The notes beneath the pieces were generated by a model. It worked only from the letters and a program-made list of their open reading frames with translations. It was not told the DNA's origin and ran no database searches. Both the position numbers and the translations under genes were made by a program. DNA of 38,048 nucleotides. Source: Gemmatimonas phototrophica. Lineage in GTDB: Bacteria; Latescibacterota; UBA2968; UBA8231. Where the stretch lies: positions 1 to 38,048 of the forward strand of contig CAMAVQ010000022.1 of the NCBI GenBank assembly GCA_945861755.1, in the 5' to 3' direction. Each line of letters begins with the position of its first letter. Positions within the stretch are counted from its first letter, which is position 1. This document shows positions 25,714 through 34,270 of the stretch, piece after piece.

Positions 25714-26682
25714 TCAAAGGTCGGCCTTGGTTTGGTCGGTTGGCTGGTGGACAGGGTCGGGCGGTGCCGGTTGCGGGTAGAAGATCGAGAAGACCACCGA
25801 GCCAGCAAGGATAAGCGCCAGCACCCCCAGAGCCACCACCGTGGGGATGTGATAAAAATCGGCCAGCAACATCTTTGCCCCCACGAATACCAAGATGAGG
25901 GACAGCCCATAGTGGAGGTGGTGGAACAATTGCATTAGACCGGCCAGGGCAAAATAGAGGGCGCGCAGCCCCAGCACGGCAAAGACATTGGAACTGAAAA
26001 CGATGAAAGGGTCGAGGGTGATGGCAAAAACTGCGGGGACCGAGTCAATGGCAAAGACCACGTCCATCACGCTGACCACCAGCAGCACCACAAAGAGCGG
26101 CGTGGCCAGGCGCCGGCCCTCGCGCTTCACAAAGAAGCGGTCCCCTTCGTATCCTTCGGTGAGCGGGATGAAGCGGCGGCAAAGGCGGACCACCGGGTTC
26201 TGCTCCAGGTCGATCTGCTCGCCTTTTTGCAGGGCCATCTTGATCCCGGTCCACACCAGTAGGGCACCGAAGATATAGATGACCCAGTGGAATTTGGCGA
26301 TCAGGGCAATGCCGGCGGCGATGAAGAGGGCCCGCAGCACCACCGCACCGATGATGCCCCAAAAGATGACCTTGTACTGAAGGTGCGGGGCGACCCCGAA
26401 ATAGGAGAAAATCACCAGGAAGACGAAGATATTGTCGAGGCTGAGCGCGCGTTCGATCAGGTACCCGGCCAAGAAGTTGAGCGCTCGCTCCGAGCCCTGG
26501 AAGAAAAAGTAGATCCCGACGTTGAAAACCAGGGCCACCACTACCCAGATGCCACTCCACACCAGGGCCTCTTTAATGCCGATGGTCCGGTTCTTGCCGC
26601 CCAGCACCCCCAGGTCGACAACCAGCATCGCCACCACGAAGAGGCCGAATGCCCCCCAGATAAAAACTTGATCGGTTATCAA
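25714..26682 (-). CDS. TerC family integral membrane protein
   Basis: 322 residues with about nine membrane segments. Family signatures are the Asp-containing LSLDNIFVFLVIFSYF and FAIDSVPAVFAIT, plus SNVFAVLGLRALYFALAG. TerC/Alx/YkoY proteins export manganese and help metal-load secreted proteins. A TTG at 26682 is taken as the start because AGGAG lies 8-9 bases before it and the coding character begins there; the previous gene ends 13 bp upstream. The ATG available at 26835 would overlap that gene by 140 bp. Its place between two sugar-type enzymes does not explain its role. Confidence 0.9.
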   Translation of the reverse strand: MITDQVFIWGAFGLFVVAMLVVDLGVLGGKNRTIGIKEALVWSGIWVVVALVFNVGIYFFFQGSERALNFLAGYLIERALSLDNIFVFLVIFSYFGVAPHLQYKVIFWGIIGAVVLRALFIAAGIALIAKFHWVIYIFGALLVWTGIKMALQKGEQIDLEQNPVVRLCRRFIPLTEGYEGDRFFVKREGRRLATPLFVVLLVVSVMDVVFAIDSVPAVFAITLDPFIVFSSNVFAVLGLRALYFALAGLMQLFHHLHYGLSLILVFVGAKMLLADFYHIPTVVALGVLALILAGSVVFSIFYPQPAPPDPVHQPTDQTKADL

Positions 26683-26695
26683 ACCCTCGCGCTCC

Positions 26696-27697
26696 TCACG
26701 CCCACGGTTCCACCTTGACGAGGCGCCGCTCCTTGGCCGACAGGAAAGCGGCGTCCACCACCGCCTGGGTCCAGTACCCGGCCAGCCCATTGCAGACCGG
26801 CTCGCGCCCCTGACCCACCGCCTCGGCAAAGTCATCGATCATCGGCAAGTCAAAATAGGGACCCACCAGGGGGGTCACGGCGATCTCCTCGGCGCCGGCG
26901 GCGCTCTCGAAACGCAACTGGGTGCTGCCAAATTCCAGGGAATCGATGAGGATGCGGCCCTCGGTGCCGTCGATCTGGGCCGTGTCGCGGCGGGGCGGCG
27001 AGGTGAGGATGGTCGAGTGCATGCCGATCTTGCCGTCGGCGAAACGCAGGACCAGCGCATCCGAGTCATCGACCGGCCAGCCGTGGTGCACGCTCTCGAT
27101 CAGCGCCGATACTTCGGTGGGCTGGCCGGCGAAGTGCAGCAGCACCTCGATGCGGTGCACGGCCATCTCCATCAGGGCCCCGCCTATGCCCGGAGTGATG
27201 CGCCAGTTACCCGCCGCCATCGGCGACCAGCCGCTGTAATGGGTGCGCACGCAGACCACCTTGCCGATGCGCCCCTGGGCGACCAACTCCTTGGCCTTGA
27301 GCACCTGGGGGAAAAGACGCCGGCGGTACGCCACCCCCAATTTCACCCCGGCGGCGCGGCAGGCCTCGATCATCGCCCGGCATTCGGCCGCGTTATGGGC
27401 CATGGGTTTTTCGCACAATACGTGTTTGCCCAGGCGAGCTGCCTCAAGGGTGGCGGTGAAATGGGTATCGGTGGGCGTGGCCACCACCACCGCCTCTACG
27501 GCCGGGTCCCGCAAGAGTTCGCTGGCGCTGCCGTACGCGGCACAGCCGCCGAAACGCTGGGCAAAGGCCTTGGCTTTTTCCAGGTCGCGCCGGCATACGG
27601 CCACCAACTCGGCCCGGTCCGATTTGAGCAAGCTGGGTGCAAAGGAATTGGCGGCGATGTCGCCGCAGCCAATGATCCCGAAGCGCAGTTTAGCCAT
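26696..27697 (-). CDS. Gfo/Idh/MocA family oxidoreductase
   Basis: Third member of the family here, 333 residues. Rossmann start KLRFGIIGCGDIAANSF, VVATPTDTHFTATLEAA, family Lys in HVLCEKPMAHNAAECRAM, and GIGGALMEMAVHRIEVLL with the C-terminal His. The ATG at 27697 follows GGGAGG by 6 bases and is preferred over one 11 codons upstream. It leads a run with TerC and an amidohydrolase. A -10-like element lies at 27810-27815. Substrate unknown, though a lactone-forming dehydrogenase followed by a lactonase would fit the neighbours. Confidence 0.92.
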   Translation of the reverse strand: MAKLRFGIIGCGDIAANSFAPSLLKSDRAELVAVCRRDLEKAKAFAQRFGGCAAYGSASELLRDPAVEAVVVATPTDTHFTATLEAARLGKHVLCEKPMAHNAAECRAMIEACRAAGVKLGVAYRRRLFPQVLKAKELVAQGRIGKVVCVRTHYSGWSPMAAGNWRITPGIGGALMEMAVHRIEVLLHFAGQPTEVSALIESVHHGWPVDDSDALVLRFADGKIGMHSTILTSPPRRDTAQIDGTEGRILIDSLEFGSTQLRFESAAGAEEIAVTPLVGPYFDLPMIDDFAEAVGQGREPVCNGLAGYWTQAVVDAAFLSAKERRLVKVEPWA

Positions 27698-27809
27698 TGC
27701 TATCCTCCCGTCGCAGCCGGTCAGGCGCAAGGGCAGGGCCAGCAGAGGGATCTGCTCGCAGGTCGGTGGTCCTCGGCGCCATAAGTAGAGAATTTAAGAT
27801 ATTTTCCCG

Positions 27810-27815
27810 ATTATA
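27810..27815 (-). promoter_or_regulatory. perfect -10 element upstream of the Gfo/TerC/amidohydrolase run
   Basis: TATAAT on the minus strand, preceded by GTG, 113 bases upstream of the ATG. No good -35 is found at 16-18 bases. It is the only clear promoter-like element in this 147 bp gap, which otherwise shows nothing I can name. Confidence 0.4.
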
Positions 27816-27844
27816 CACCACCCGGCGCCGAAAAACCCCGCGGG

Positions 27845-28516
27845 TCAGCCCAACTGGCGGGCGATCAGTTCCACTGCTTCCTCGGGCGTCACCTTGCCGG
27901 TATTGATGGTCAGGTGGTAGAGCAGGGGATCGTCCCAATCGGCACTGTAGTAGTTCTCCAGATACTGCTTGCGCCAGCGGTCGTGCTGTTCGACCAGCCC
28001 GGCGGCGCTCTCCAGGTCCATCTGCCGCGCCTGGGCCAGCCGCTCGCAGCGCAATTTGAAAGGAGCCACGACCCGGCAGTGGAAGGCCCCGGGCAAATCG
28101 GCCAGGATCATTTGGCTGGCCCGGCCCACCACCACCACCTTGCCGGTGGCGCCGAAATCCTGGACCAGGGTGGTGATCAGCAGTTGGTAGGTGCCCCGGT
28201 CCAGGTACGAAGTTTTCTCCGGCCGGCCGCGCTCCAGCAGGTAGGGAAACTCCATGCCGAACTCGGGGAAACCCACCGCCAGGGGCAAGCCGCCCATCCC
28301 GGCCTCGGGTACCAGCAGGCGTTTGAGAAAGAGCGAGATGCGTCCCTCCCCCTTTTCGTCGAGCTTTTCGACCTCCTCGGCCGGCACATCGGCCAAGGCT
28401 GCCATCTCCTCTACCAGCCGGCGATCCACGCATTGATACCCAAGTTTCCGGGCCACCTGCTCGGCGATCCAGTCGCCGTTGCTGCCCAACTGGCGGGCAA
28501 TGGTGATGACGGACAT
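27845..28516 (-). CDS. cytidylate kinase-like protein
   Basis: 223 residues of the cytidylate-kinase-2 type: VITIARQLGSNGDWIAEQVA forms the P-loop-like start, YQCVDRRLVEEMAAL follows, and VVVGRASQMILADLPGAFHC matches the conserved GRGA-like segment, then RVVAPFKLRCERLAQ. The start ARQLGSNGDWIAEQVARKLG lacks the usual GKS/T, as is normal for this branch. The true substrate is not established. AGGAG precedes the ATG. It is the last gene of the nagB run, 12 bp behind the DUF2294 gene. Confidence 0.85.
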   Translation of the reverse strand: MSVITIARQLGSNGDWIAEQVARKLGYQCVDRRLVEEMAALADVPAEEVEKLDEKGEGRISLFLKRLLVPEAGMGGLPLAVGFPEFGMEFPYLLERGRPEKTSYLDRGTYQLLITTLVQDFGATGKVVVVGRASQMILADLPGAFHCRVVAPFKLRCERLAQARQMDLESAAGLVEQHDRWRKQYLENYYSADWDDPLLYHLTINTGKVTPEEAVELIARQLG

Positions 28517-28528
28517 GATCTCCTCCTG

Positions 28529-28924
28529 CTAGTTGCGCGGTCCCTGATCCAGGTGCTGGTCGAGGTCGGGTTGTACGGCCTCGCCCAGGGCGAAAACCAC
28601 CACCAGGCTCCCCGAGAGCGAACTGAGGCTGGTCTGCACTTCGGTCACTTCGCGCCTGAGCACCTGGGAAACCTGCTCCATGACCGAGGGCGAAGAGCCG
28701 GAATTGAAGAGCAGGGTGTTGAAGCGCTGGAGCATGGCCTGGCCAGCCTCGGTGCGCGCCAGCGCCCGTTCCGAGGGCAAGAGCACCTCTAAGAGGTGGA
28801 CGATCACCAAGTCCTCCTCTACCATCACCGTGACCCGGCTGGGTCGCACCTCCAGCTCCTCCTCTTCGAAGCGGGCGATGGTTCGGGCCAGCGAGCTAGA
28901 CAGCTGCTCCACACTCCATTCCAT
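28529..28924 (-). CDS. DUF2294 / MpsC-like small protein
   Basis: 131 residues resembling DUF2294, known as MpsC in staphylococcal membrane-potential systems. Seen are RPSRVTVMVEEDLVIVHL, LLPSERALARTEAGQAML and a C-terminal SGSLVVVFALG. There is no signal peptide or membrane helix. The mpsA and mpsB partners are absent, so the name should not be taken as function. GGGGAG lies before the ATG. It is placed between the NagB/PIG-L fusion and the cytidylate-kinase-like gene on the same strand. Confidence 0.7.
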   Translation of the reverse strand: MEWSVEQLSSSLARTIARFEEEELEVRPSRVTVMVEEDLVIVHLLEVLLPSERALARTEAGQAMLQRFNTLLFNSGSSPSVMEQVSQVLRREVTEVQTSLSSLSGSLVVVFALGEAVQPDLDQHLDQGPRN

Positions 28925-29004
28925 GCACTAACGCTCCCCAAAAAACAGCCGGCGTGCATCTCCCATGGAGATTGCCGAAAACCTACTCTGCCTGCCAGGC
29001 AGTG

Positions 29005-31359
29005 TCAACCGCGCTCGGCATAGGCCTGCAGCTGCCGGCTGCGGGCATAGAACTCTGCCAAACTGAGATCCCTGAGGTAGACCAAGCCACGGGTGGCCCG
29101 GATCAGCGGGCTGGGGTGTTCGTGGAACCATTGACGTCCCAGACAAACCTTGAGTTTCTGGTACTGCTCCACCTGGATGCGCTGCGCCAGTCCGGAGAAG
29201 GGTCCCTCGTGTTCGTAGCTGGGGAAGGAGGCGTCCTTCTGCGAAATGAAGGTGTTCATGAAGGCGTTGTGCATGGTGGCGAACATGTTCAGGGACACCG
29301 GCACAAAGATGTTGGCCTCGGCGGGGTGGAACCGGTACCAGACGTTGCGGTACCCCCATACCCGGAGGTCAGAGCGGCCGCTCTGTCCCTCGTAGCGGCG
29401 CAGGGCCTCGGCGATGGACTGCAGCACCTTGTAGTGGGTGTCTGGCCCGCTGGCCTCCGGGTCGAGGGCCACCCCCACCACGTCCGGCTGCACCTCTTCG
29501 AGTAGCTTGAGGATGGGGACCACGTCCCCGTCAACCGTGGGCTCGCGGGTGAAGACGTCGCCGGTATAGAAACCCAGGCGCAGATGGCGGATGCTGGGGC
29601 AATGCCAGCCGAAGTAGCCCCAGATGCACTCGGCCTCCCACTCGCGGCACAGGCTCTTGAGCTGCTGCACCTGGGGGCCATCCTTCTGCCCCGGGTACTG
29701 GGCGGCAAAGTAGGCTTCCAGTTCGGCCATGCACCGCCCGATCCCCTCCAGGCCCTCCTCTGCGTACACCCCCATCAGGTTGCGCAAAAAACGGCGGGCC
29801 GCCCCTTCGTCGCGGAGATCCTGGTCAGCGCCGGCCACCCCGTCCAGGTACTGCCACACGTCGCGGTTGCGGCCATTTTCATTGTCCGGAACAAAGTAGC
29901 CCTGCCCGTGCAGCCGGACGAACTCGGGGGTGTCCAGGAAGCGGGCCAGGCGGGCCAGGTGGTCCTGGATGAAACGATTGGTCACCGCGGTGAAACCGCC
30001 GGTCAGGCAGACGAAGTGATGGGTGTTGCTGGCCTGCCGTACGTGGCGCACGATGTAGGGCAGGTAGCCCAGCATCAGGTCGTCGTGGTGGGGCTCGGTG
30101 TGCAGAAAGCGGGTCTGGCTGCGGGTACTCATGCCCCGCTCCAGCTTGGCGATCAGGCTGGCGCGCACCCGCCCGGTCAGCGCCTCCACCGGCTCGGGGC
30201 ATTTGCGCAAGAGCACCGCGCCCCGCAGATCGGCGGCAAAATCGTCGCGGCCCAACTGATCCACCCGCTTGCGGCGGGCCACCGCCAGGTCCACCACCAC
30301 CTTTTCGATCTCCTCCTCGTCCAGGGCCGGGGCCCGCTCCAGCAGGACCACCTGGCGCTCTTCTAACAGTTTGGCTGCCCCCAGGGTCAGATAGAAGCGG
30401 GCCTGGGGTAGGAGGTGCAGGCTGGTGGCGGGATGGTCGATATGGGCCTGCTGCTGGACAGCGGCGGCGACGATCTGGGCCTTGGCTTCGCCGGCGGCGA
30501 TGACAATGGCGCAGCAGTCGGGGTTGTAGGTGATGGTGCCCAGGCCAATGGTGATCACCAGCCGCTTGCGGGCCACCTCGATGCCCCCCAAATCGCCGGC
30601 AGCGGAAGCCTGGGTCTCGTAGTTGACCGCGGTCAGCCGGGTGGTGGAGCGGTGATCCGAGCCCCGCACGTTAAAGCCAATATGACCATCCGGGCCGATG
30701 CCGCCCAAAAAGAACCCGATGCCGCCCAGTTCCCGCACCCGACTCTCGAATTCCTGGCACCACTGGTCCACCCCGGCCAACACCCGCTGCTGGAGTTGCT
30801 CCAGGGGGGTGTGGGCTGCCCGGTAGCGCAGGCTGAGGTCCACTTCGTCGGCCGGCCAGGCCGAGCGCAGGGTGTGGCCGGCAGGCAAGCCAATGCGGGT
30901 ACCATCGATCAGCAGCGCTTTGTGCGGGTCGAGGCCGAAACCTTCGAGGTAAAAACGGGAGACGTAGGAGTGAAAGCTATTGTGCTGGGCCGGATCGATG
31001 GGGTAAAACTCGTCGATCTGCACAAAGTGCAGGCTGCCCAGGTCGGGCCGGCGCCCCGGAGTGATCCCGGCCTCTTCCAACTCGCGGCAAATCTCCGGAG
31101 TACCCCAACCCTGCAACAGATGCTGTACCCATCTGATAAAATGCTCGGGGGTCTTGCCGGTGGGCAGGGAGATCACCCCACCTGGGTGGTCCTGCACCCA
31201 CTCGATGAAACGCATGGCCGCCAATTTGCCCAGGGCCGGAAAATTATCGACCACCAGGGTCCGGATCTTTTCGGCTGGGGGGTAGAGCGCCGCAAAGGGC
31301 GATCCTTCCAGCACCCGGCGTTCCACCGGGCTCAACCCGGCGGTACTCTCATCGGCCAT
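29005..31359 (-). CDS. glucosamine-6-phosphate deaminase domain fused to a PIG-L/LmbE deacetylase domain
   Basis: 784 residues, two enzyme domains. Residues about 30-335 are NagB-like: SLPTGKTPEHF (64-74), VQIDEFYPID (113-122) with the catalytic Asp, and GGIGPDGHIGFN (219-230). A charged helical linker (about 340-410) leads to a PIG-L/LmbE Zn-deacetylase domain that opens HTEPHHDDLMLG (420-431), the metal-binding PHxDD motif. Such fusions occur in Bacteroidetes and relatives. One protein could thus remove acetyl from and deaminate amino sugars, although the true substrate of the second domain is unproven. The ATG at 31359 follows GAGGAGC; an open frame upstream overlaps ackA and is rejected. 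A separate NagB lies at 34271. Confidence 0.88.
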   Translation of the reverse strand: MADESTAGLSPVERRVLEGSPFAALYPPAEKIRTLVVDNFPALGKLAAMRFIEWVQDHPGGVISLPTGKTPEHFIRWVQHLLQGWGTPEICRELEEAGITPGRRPDLGSLHFVQIDEFYPIDPAQHNSFHSYVSRFYLEGFGLDPHKALLIDGTRIGLPAGHTLRSAWPADEVDLSLRYRAAHTPLEQLQQRVLAGVDQWCQEFESRVRELGGIGFFLGGIGPDGHIGFNVRGSDHRSTTRLTAVNYETQASAAGDLGGIEVARKRLVITIGLGTITYNPDCCAIVIAAGEAKAQIVAAAVQQQAHIDHPATSLHLLPQARFYLTLGAAKLLEERQVVLLERAPALDEEEIEKVVVDLAVARRKRVDQLGRDDFAADLRGAVLLRKCPEPVEALTGRVRASLIAKLERGMSTRSQTRFLHTEPHHDDLMLGYLPYIVRHVRQASNTHHFVCLTGGFTAVTNRFIQDHLARLARFLDTPEFVRLHGQGYFVPDNENGRNRDVWQYLDGVAGADQDLRDEGAARRFLRNLMGVYAEEGLEGIGRCMAELEAYFAAQYPGQKDGPQVQQLKSLCREWEAECIWGYFGWHCPSIRHLRLGFYTGDVFTREPTVDGDVVPILKLLEEVQPDVVGVALDPEASGPDTHYKVLQSIAEALRRYEGQSGRSDLRVWGYRNVWYRFHPAEANIFVPVSLNMFATMHNAFMNTFISQKDASFPSYEHEGPFSGLAQRIQVEQYQKLKVCLGRQWFHEHPSPLIRATRGLVYLRDLSLAEFYARSRQLQAYAERG

Positions 31360-31375
31360 GTGCGCTCCTCGGCAA

Positions 31376-32566
31376 TCAACTCGATGCCCGCGATAACAAG
31401 ATACCCCTGGTGTCCCGGGCAATGACCAGCTCTTCGTTGGTGGGAATGACCAGCAGTTTGACCGGCGAAGAGGGCTGCGAGATCTCCCGTTCTCCGGACC
31501 CTTCGTCCCGATTGCGCTCTGCATCGAGCACCAGCCCCAGACCAGCCAGGGGTTCCAGGATACGCCGGCGCATCTGGCTGCTGTGTTCGCCCACCCCGGC
31601 GGTGAACACCACCGCCTCGGCCCGGCCCAGCACCGCCAGGTACGCGCCGATATATTTGCGCACGCGGTAGGCGTATAGTTCCAGGGCCAGTTCGGCGCGG
31701 TGACTGCCCCCGGCGGCGGCCTCCTGCACCTGGCGCAGGTCGTTGGACACCCCCGAGACTCCCAGCAGACCGCTCTGGCGATTGAGCAGTTGGTCGATCT
31801 GCGGCAGGGTCCGTTGCTCCTGTGCGGCCAGGTGGAAGATGATGGCCGGATCGATGTCGCCCGAGCGGGTGCCCATCATCAGGCCTTCGAGGGGGGTGAG
31901 GCCCATCGAGGTGTCCACCGAGCGCCCTTCTTCGATGGCGGCCAGGGAGCAACCGTTGCCCAGGTGACAGGTGATGCCGGTGAAATCGTCCTGGTCCCTG
32001 CCCAGCAGCCGAGCAGCGCGCCCGGCCACATAGCGGTGCGAGGTGCCGTGAAAGCCGTAGCGGCGGATGCGCTGTTCTTGGTAGAGCTCGTAGGGCAGGG
32101 GGTAGAGAAAAGCCCGCTCCGGCATCGACTGGTGAAAAGCGGTGTCGAAGACGGCCACATGCGGCACCTGCGGGAAGAACTGCCGCGCCGCGCGGATGCC
32201 CACCAAGTGGTGCGGATTGTGCAGTGGTGCCAGCACCGCGCACGCCTCGATGGTCCGCTCTACCTCCGGGGTGATCAACGCCGCCTGCACAAAGCGCTCG
32301 CCCCCGTGTACTACCCGGTGGCCCACCGCCGCCACCTCGTCGCCGCCATGGGCTTGCAATACCTCGCGGATGTGGAGCAGAGCGGCCCGGTGGTCGGCCG
32401 CCGCCACTTCCTCTCGTGCGCTGCCTCCAGCCCACCGGTGAGTCGCCAGGGCATCGGCCTGGCCGACGCGCTCCACCAGCCCACCGGCCACGTCGCGCTC
32501 GGTCTCCATATCGAAGAGGTGGTACTTGACCGAGGAACTGCCGCAATTGAGGACCAGAATTTGCAT
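31376..32566 (-). CDS. ackA: acetate kinase
   Basis: Interconverts acetate plus ATP with acetyl phosphate plus ADP. 396 residues, a typical length. Both family signatures are present: ILVLNCGSSSVKYHLF at the N-terminus and RYGFHGTSHRYVA in the middle, plus THLGNG-type ITCHLGNGCSLAAI, DTSMGLTPLEGLMMGTRSGD and VFTAGVGEHSSQMR. The usual partner pta is not in the window. It lies 19 bp after the citrate-synthase-like gene and 16 bp before the NagB/PIG-L fusion, so acetate from deacetylation could be its substrate. Confidence 0.97.
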   Translation of the reverse strand: MQILVLNCGSSSVKYHLFDMETERDVAGGLVERVGQADALATHRWAGGSAREEVAAADHRAALLHIREVLQAHGGDEVAAVGHRVVHGGERFVQAALITPEVERTIEACAVLAPLHNPHHLVGIRAARQFFPQVPHVAVFDTAFHQSMPERAFLYPLPYELYQEQRIRRYGFHGTSHRYVAGRAARLLGRDQDDFTGITCHLGNGCSLAAIEEGRSVDTSMGLTPLEGLMMGTRSGDIDPAIIFHLAAQEQRTLPQIDQLLNRQSGLLGVSGVSNDLRQVQEAAAGGSHRAELALELYAYRVRKYIGAYLAVLGRAEAVVFTAGVGEHSSQMRRRILEPLAGLGLVLDAERNRDEGSGEREISQPSSPVKLLVIPTNEELVIARDTRGILLSRASS

Positions 32567-32585
32567 GCGCAGCGGCGCGCCTAAA

Positions 32586-33986
32586 TCAGCCGGGCGGGCG
32601 GCGGGCGTAGTACTCGGGCAAATGATCCTTGACCTGGACCGCCAGCTCTTCGTCGGTGATGGCGCTCAGGCGCTGGTGCACCTCGTACTGGTCCATCACC
32701 CAGCGCGCCACCTTGTGCACCTTGATCTTGTTGAGCCGCTCCTCGCCCTTGAGGCCGAGGAACTCATTGACCCAGACGGCCACCCCGTCCACCCCGGATT
32801 TGTCGGTGATCGACACCCTGGGGGGCCGGCCGAAAAGGGCGGCGGTGTCGAAGATATTGTAGATCCGCTCGTCGGCGCGCAGGCCGCCGGCGTGGATGCC
32901 GGCGCGGGTGGTGTTGAAATCCCGGCCCACAAAGGGATAGTTGGGAGAGATTTCGACCCCGGTCGAGCGCAGATATTCGGCGATCTCCTGGATCATGCGG
33001 GTGTCGATGCCGCACAAGTCACCCCGCAGGGCGATGTACTCGATCACTGCCCCTTCGAGGGGAGGATTGCCGGTGCGCTCGCCAAAACCGAAGAGGGTGG
33101 TGTTGAGCGCATTGCAGCCGTATAGCCAGGCGCTGGCCCCGTTGATGTGGACCTTGTGAAAATCGTTGTGGCCGTGCCACTCCAGGCATTCGGGGGGCAC
33201 CCCGGCGTCGTGGGTCATCCGGTAGATCAGCTTGGGGATGGAACGGGGCAGGGTGGCACCGGGGAAGCTGAGGCCAAAGCCCATGGTGTCGCACAGCCGC
33301 ACCTTGGCGCTCAATTCGGGGGGCACCTGCTCGGAGCGCCGCATCAATTCGGCGACAAAGGGCAGCACAAAACCCTCGATGTCAGCGCGGGTGACGTCCT
33401 CTAGATGGCAGCGGGGGCGGATGCCCGCCTCCCAGGCCGCCTCCACCACTTCGAGGTAGTCGGCGAAAGCCTGCTGGCGGTTCTTCTTGAGCTTGAGGAA
33501 GATGTGGTAGTCGGAGCAGGAGGTGAGCATGCCCGTCTCCTTGACCCCCGCCTCCTTGACCAGGCGAAAATCCCCCTTGTCGGCCCTGATCCACGAGGTG
33601 ATCTCGGGATAGCGGTGCCCCAGGGCCCGGCATTCGTCCAGGGCCCGGCGGTCGTTCTTGGTGTAGAGAAAAAACTCGGTCTGACGGATGATGCCCCGAG
33701 GGCCTCCGAGTTTGGCCAGCATGTCGTAGAGTTTGACCTGCTGCTCCACGGTGTATGGAGGACGGGCCTGCTGGCCGTCGCGGAAGGTGGTGTCGGTAAT
33801 TACCAGATCTCGGGTCAGAGCCTCCTGCGGATCGAACTTCACTACTTTGCCGGCTATCTCCTCGTAGATGGGGCCATCGAAGAGGATCTTGGGAGGCAGG
33901 CGGTAGTCGAACTGTTCGTCGAGCAGATTGGGCGCCTCGGTTTCTACCAGCGGCCACTGCTTCGGGGCGGCAACCATATCAGTCAT
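32586..33986 (-). CDS. HMGL-family acyltransferase, probable Re-citrate synthase
   Basis: 466 residues of the isopropylmalate/homocitrate synthase family, which condenses acetyl-CoA with a 2-oxo acid. Active-site marks are DTTFRDGQQ (65-73) and the metal-binding WHGHNDF (270-276), with ERTGNPPLE. The stretches IRQTEFFLYTK, TSCSDYHIFLKLK, PRCHLEDVTRAD and YPFVGRDFNTTRAGIHAGG match my memory of clostridial Re-citrate synthase more than LeuA, which carries a C-terminal regulatory domain missing here. It would make citrate from oxaloacetate and acetyl-CoA. Homocitrate synthase or a related enzyme is the alternative. It sits between ACP and ackA. Confidence 0.82.
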   Translation of the reverse strand: MTDMVAAPKQWPLVETEAPNLLDEQFDYRLPPKILFDGPIYEEIAGKVVKFDPQEALTRDLVITDTTFRDGQQARPPYTVEQQVKLYDMLAKLGGPRGIIRQTEFFLYTKNDRRALDECRALGHRYPEITSWIRADKGDFRLVKEAGVKETGMLTSCSDYHIFLKLKKNRQQAFADYLEVVEAAWEAGIRPRCHLEDVTRADIEGFVLPFVAELMRRSEQVPPELSAKVRLCDTMGFGLSFPGATLPRSIPKLIYRMTHDAGVPPECLEWHGHNDFHKVHINGASAWLYGCNALNTTLFGFGERTGNPPLEGAVIEYIALRGDLCGIDTRMIQEIAEYLRSTGVEISPNYPFVGRDFNTTRAGIHAGGLRADERIYNIFDTAALFGRPPRVSITDKSGVDGVAVWVNEFLGLKGEERLNKIKVHKVARWVMDQYEVHQRLSAITDEELAVQVKDHLPEYYARRPPG

Positions 33987-34006
33987 CGCGGCCTTTCCCT
34001 CCTAAC

Positions 34007-34249
34007 TCAATGCACGTACCGGGCGATAAAATCGATGGCCGAACCCACCGTCTGCACCTCCAGGGCCTCGTCCTCGTCCATCTCGATGTCGAATTCCTCT
34101 TCAAAGCCGGCCATCAGCTCCACCGACTGCACCGACTCGGCGCCCAGGTCGACGGTGAAGGTGTGGCCCTCCTGGATCTGCCCAGCTTCGAGCTTGAGCA
34201 CCTGGGTGATGACGCGGTAGACCCGGTCCTTGATCTCGGGGCGGTCCAT
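34007..34249 (-). CDS. acyl carrier protein
   Basis: 80 residues, acidic and helical, of the usual ACP size. The phosphopantetheine site is Ser39 in LGAESVQSVELMAGFEEEF; the normal DSL is ESV here, an Asp to Glu change just before the Ser. Acidic helix II follows (FEEEFDIEMDEDEAL), which is the partner-docking face. GAGGACAACT precedes the ATG. No fatty-acid synthesis gene is nearby, so it is probably a specialised ACP serving an unknown pathway. The Sfp-type transferase at 15221 could load it. Confidence 0.93.
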   Translation of the reverse strand: MDRPEIKDRVYRVITQVLKLEAGQIQEGHTFTVDLGAESVQSVELMAGFEEEFDIEMDEDEALEVQTVGSAIDFIARYVH

Positions 34250-34270
34250 AGATAGTTGTCCTCCTCAGGC

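Noticed and set aside
17613-27697. Recent duplication giving three Gfo/Idh/MocA genes (17613, 23794, 26696)
   Set aside because: The proteins differ widely outside the Rossmann and EKP motifs, so they are old paralogues or separate acquisitions.
28958-28972. ATCTCC/GGAGAT hairpin as a terminator before the NagB/PIG-L gene end
   Set aside because: The stem is only 6 bp and the T-run on the minus strand is 10 or more bases away on the upstream side; it is too weak to call.
31332-32546. A 404-codon frame on the minus strand
   Set aside because: It is a shifted frame of ackA; ackA carries complete family motifs.
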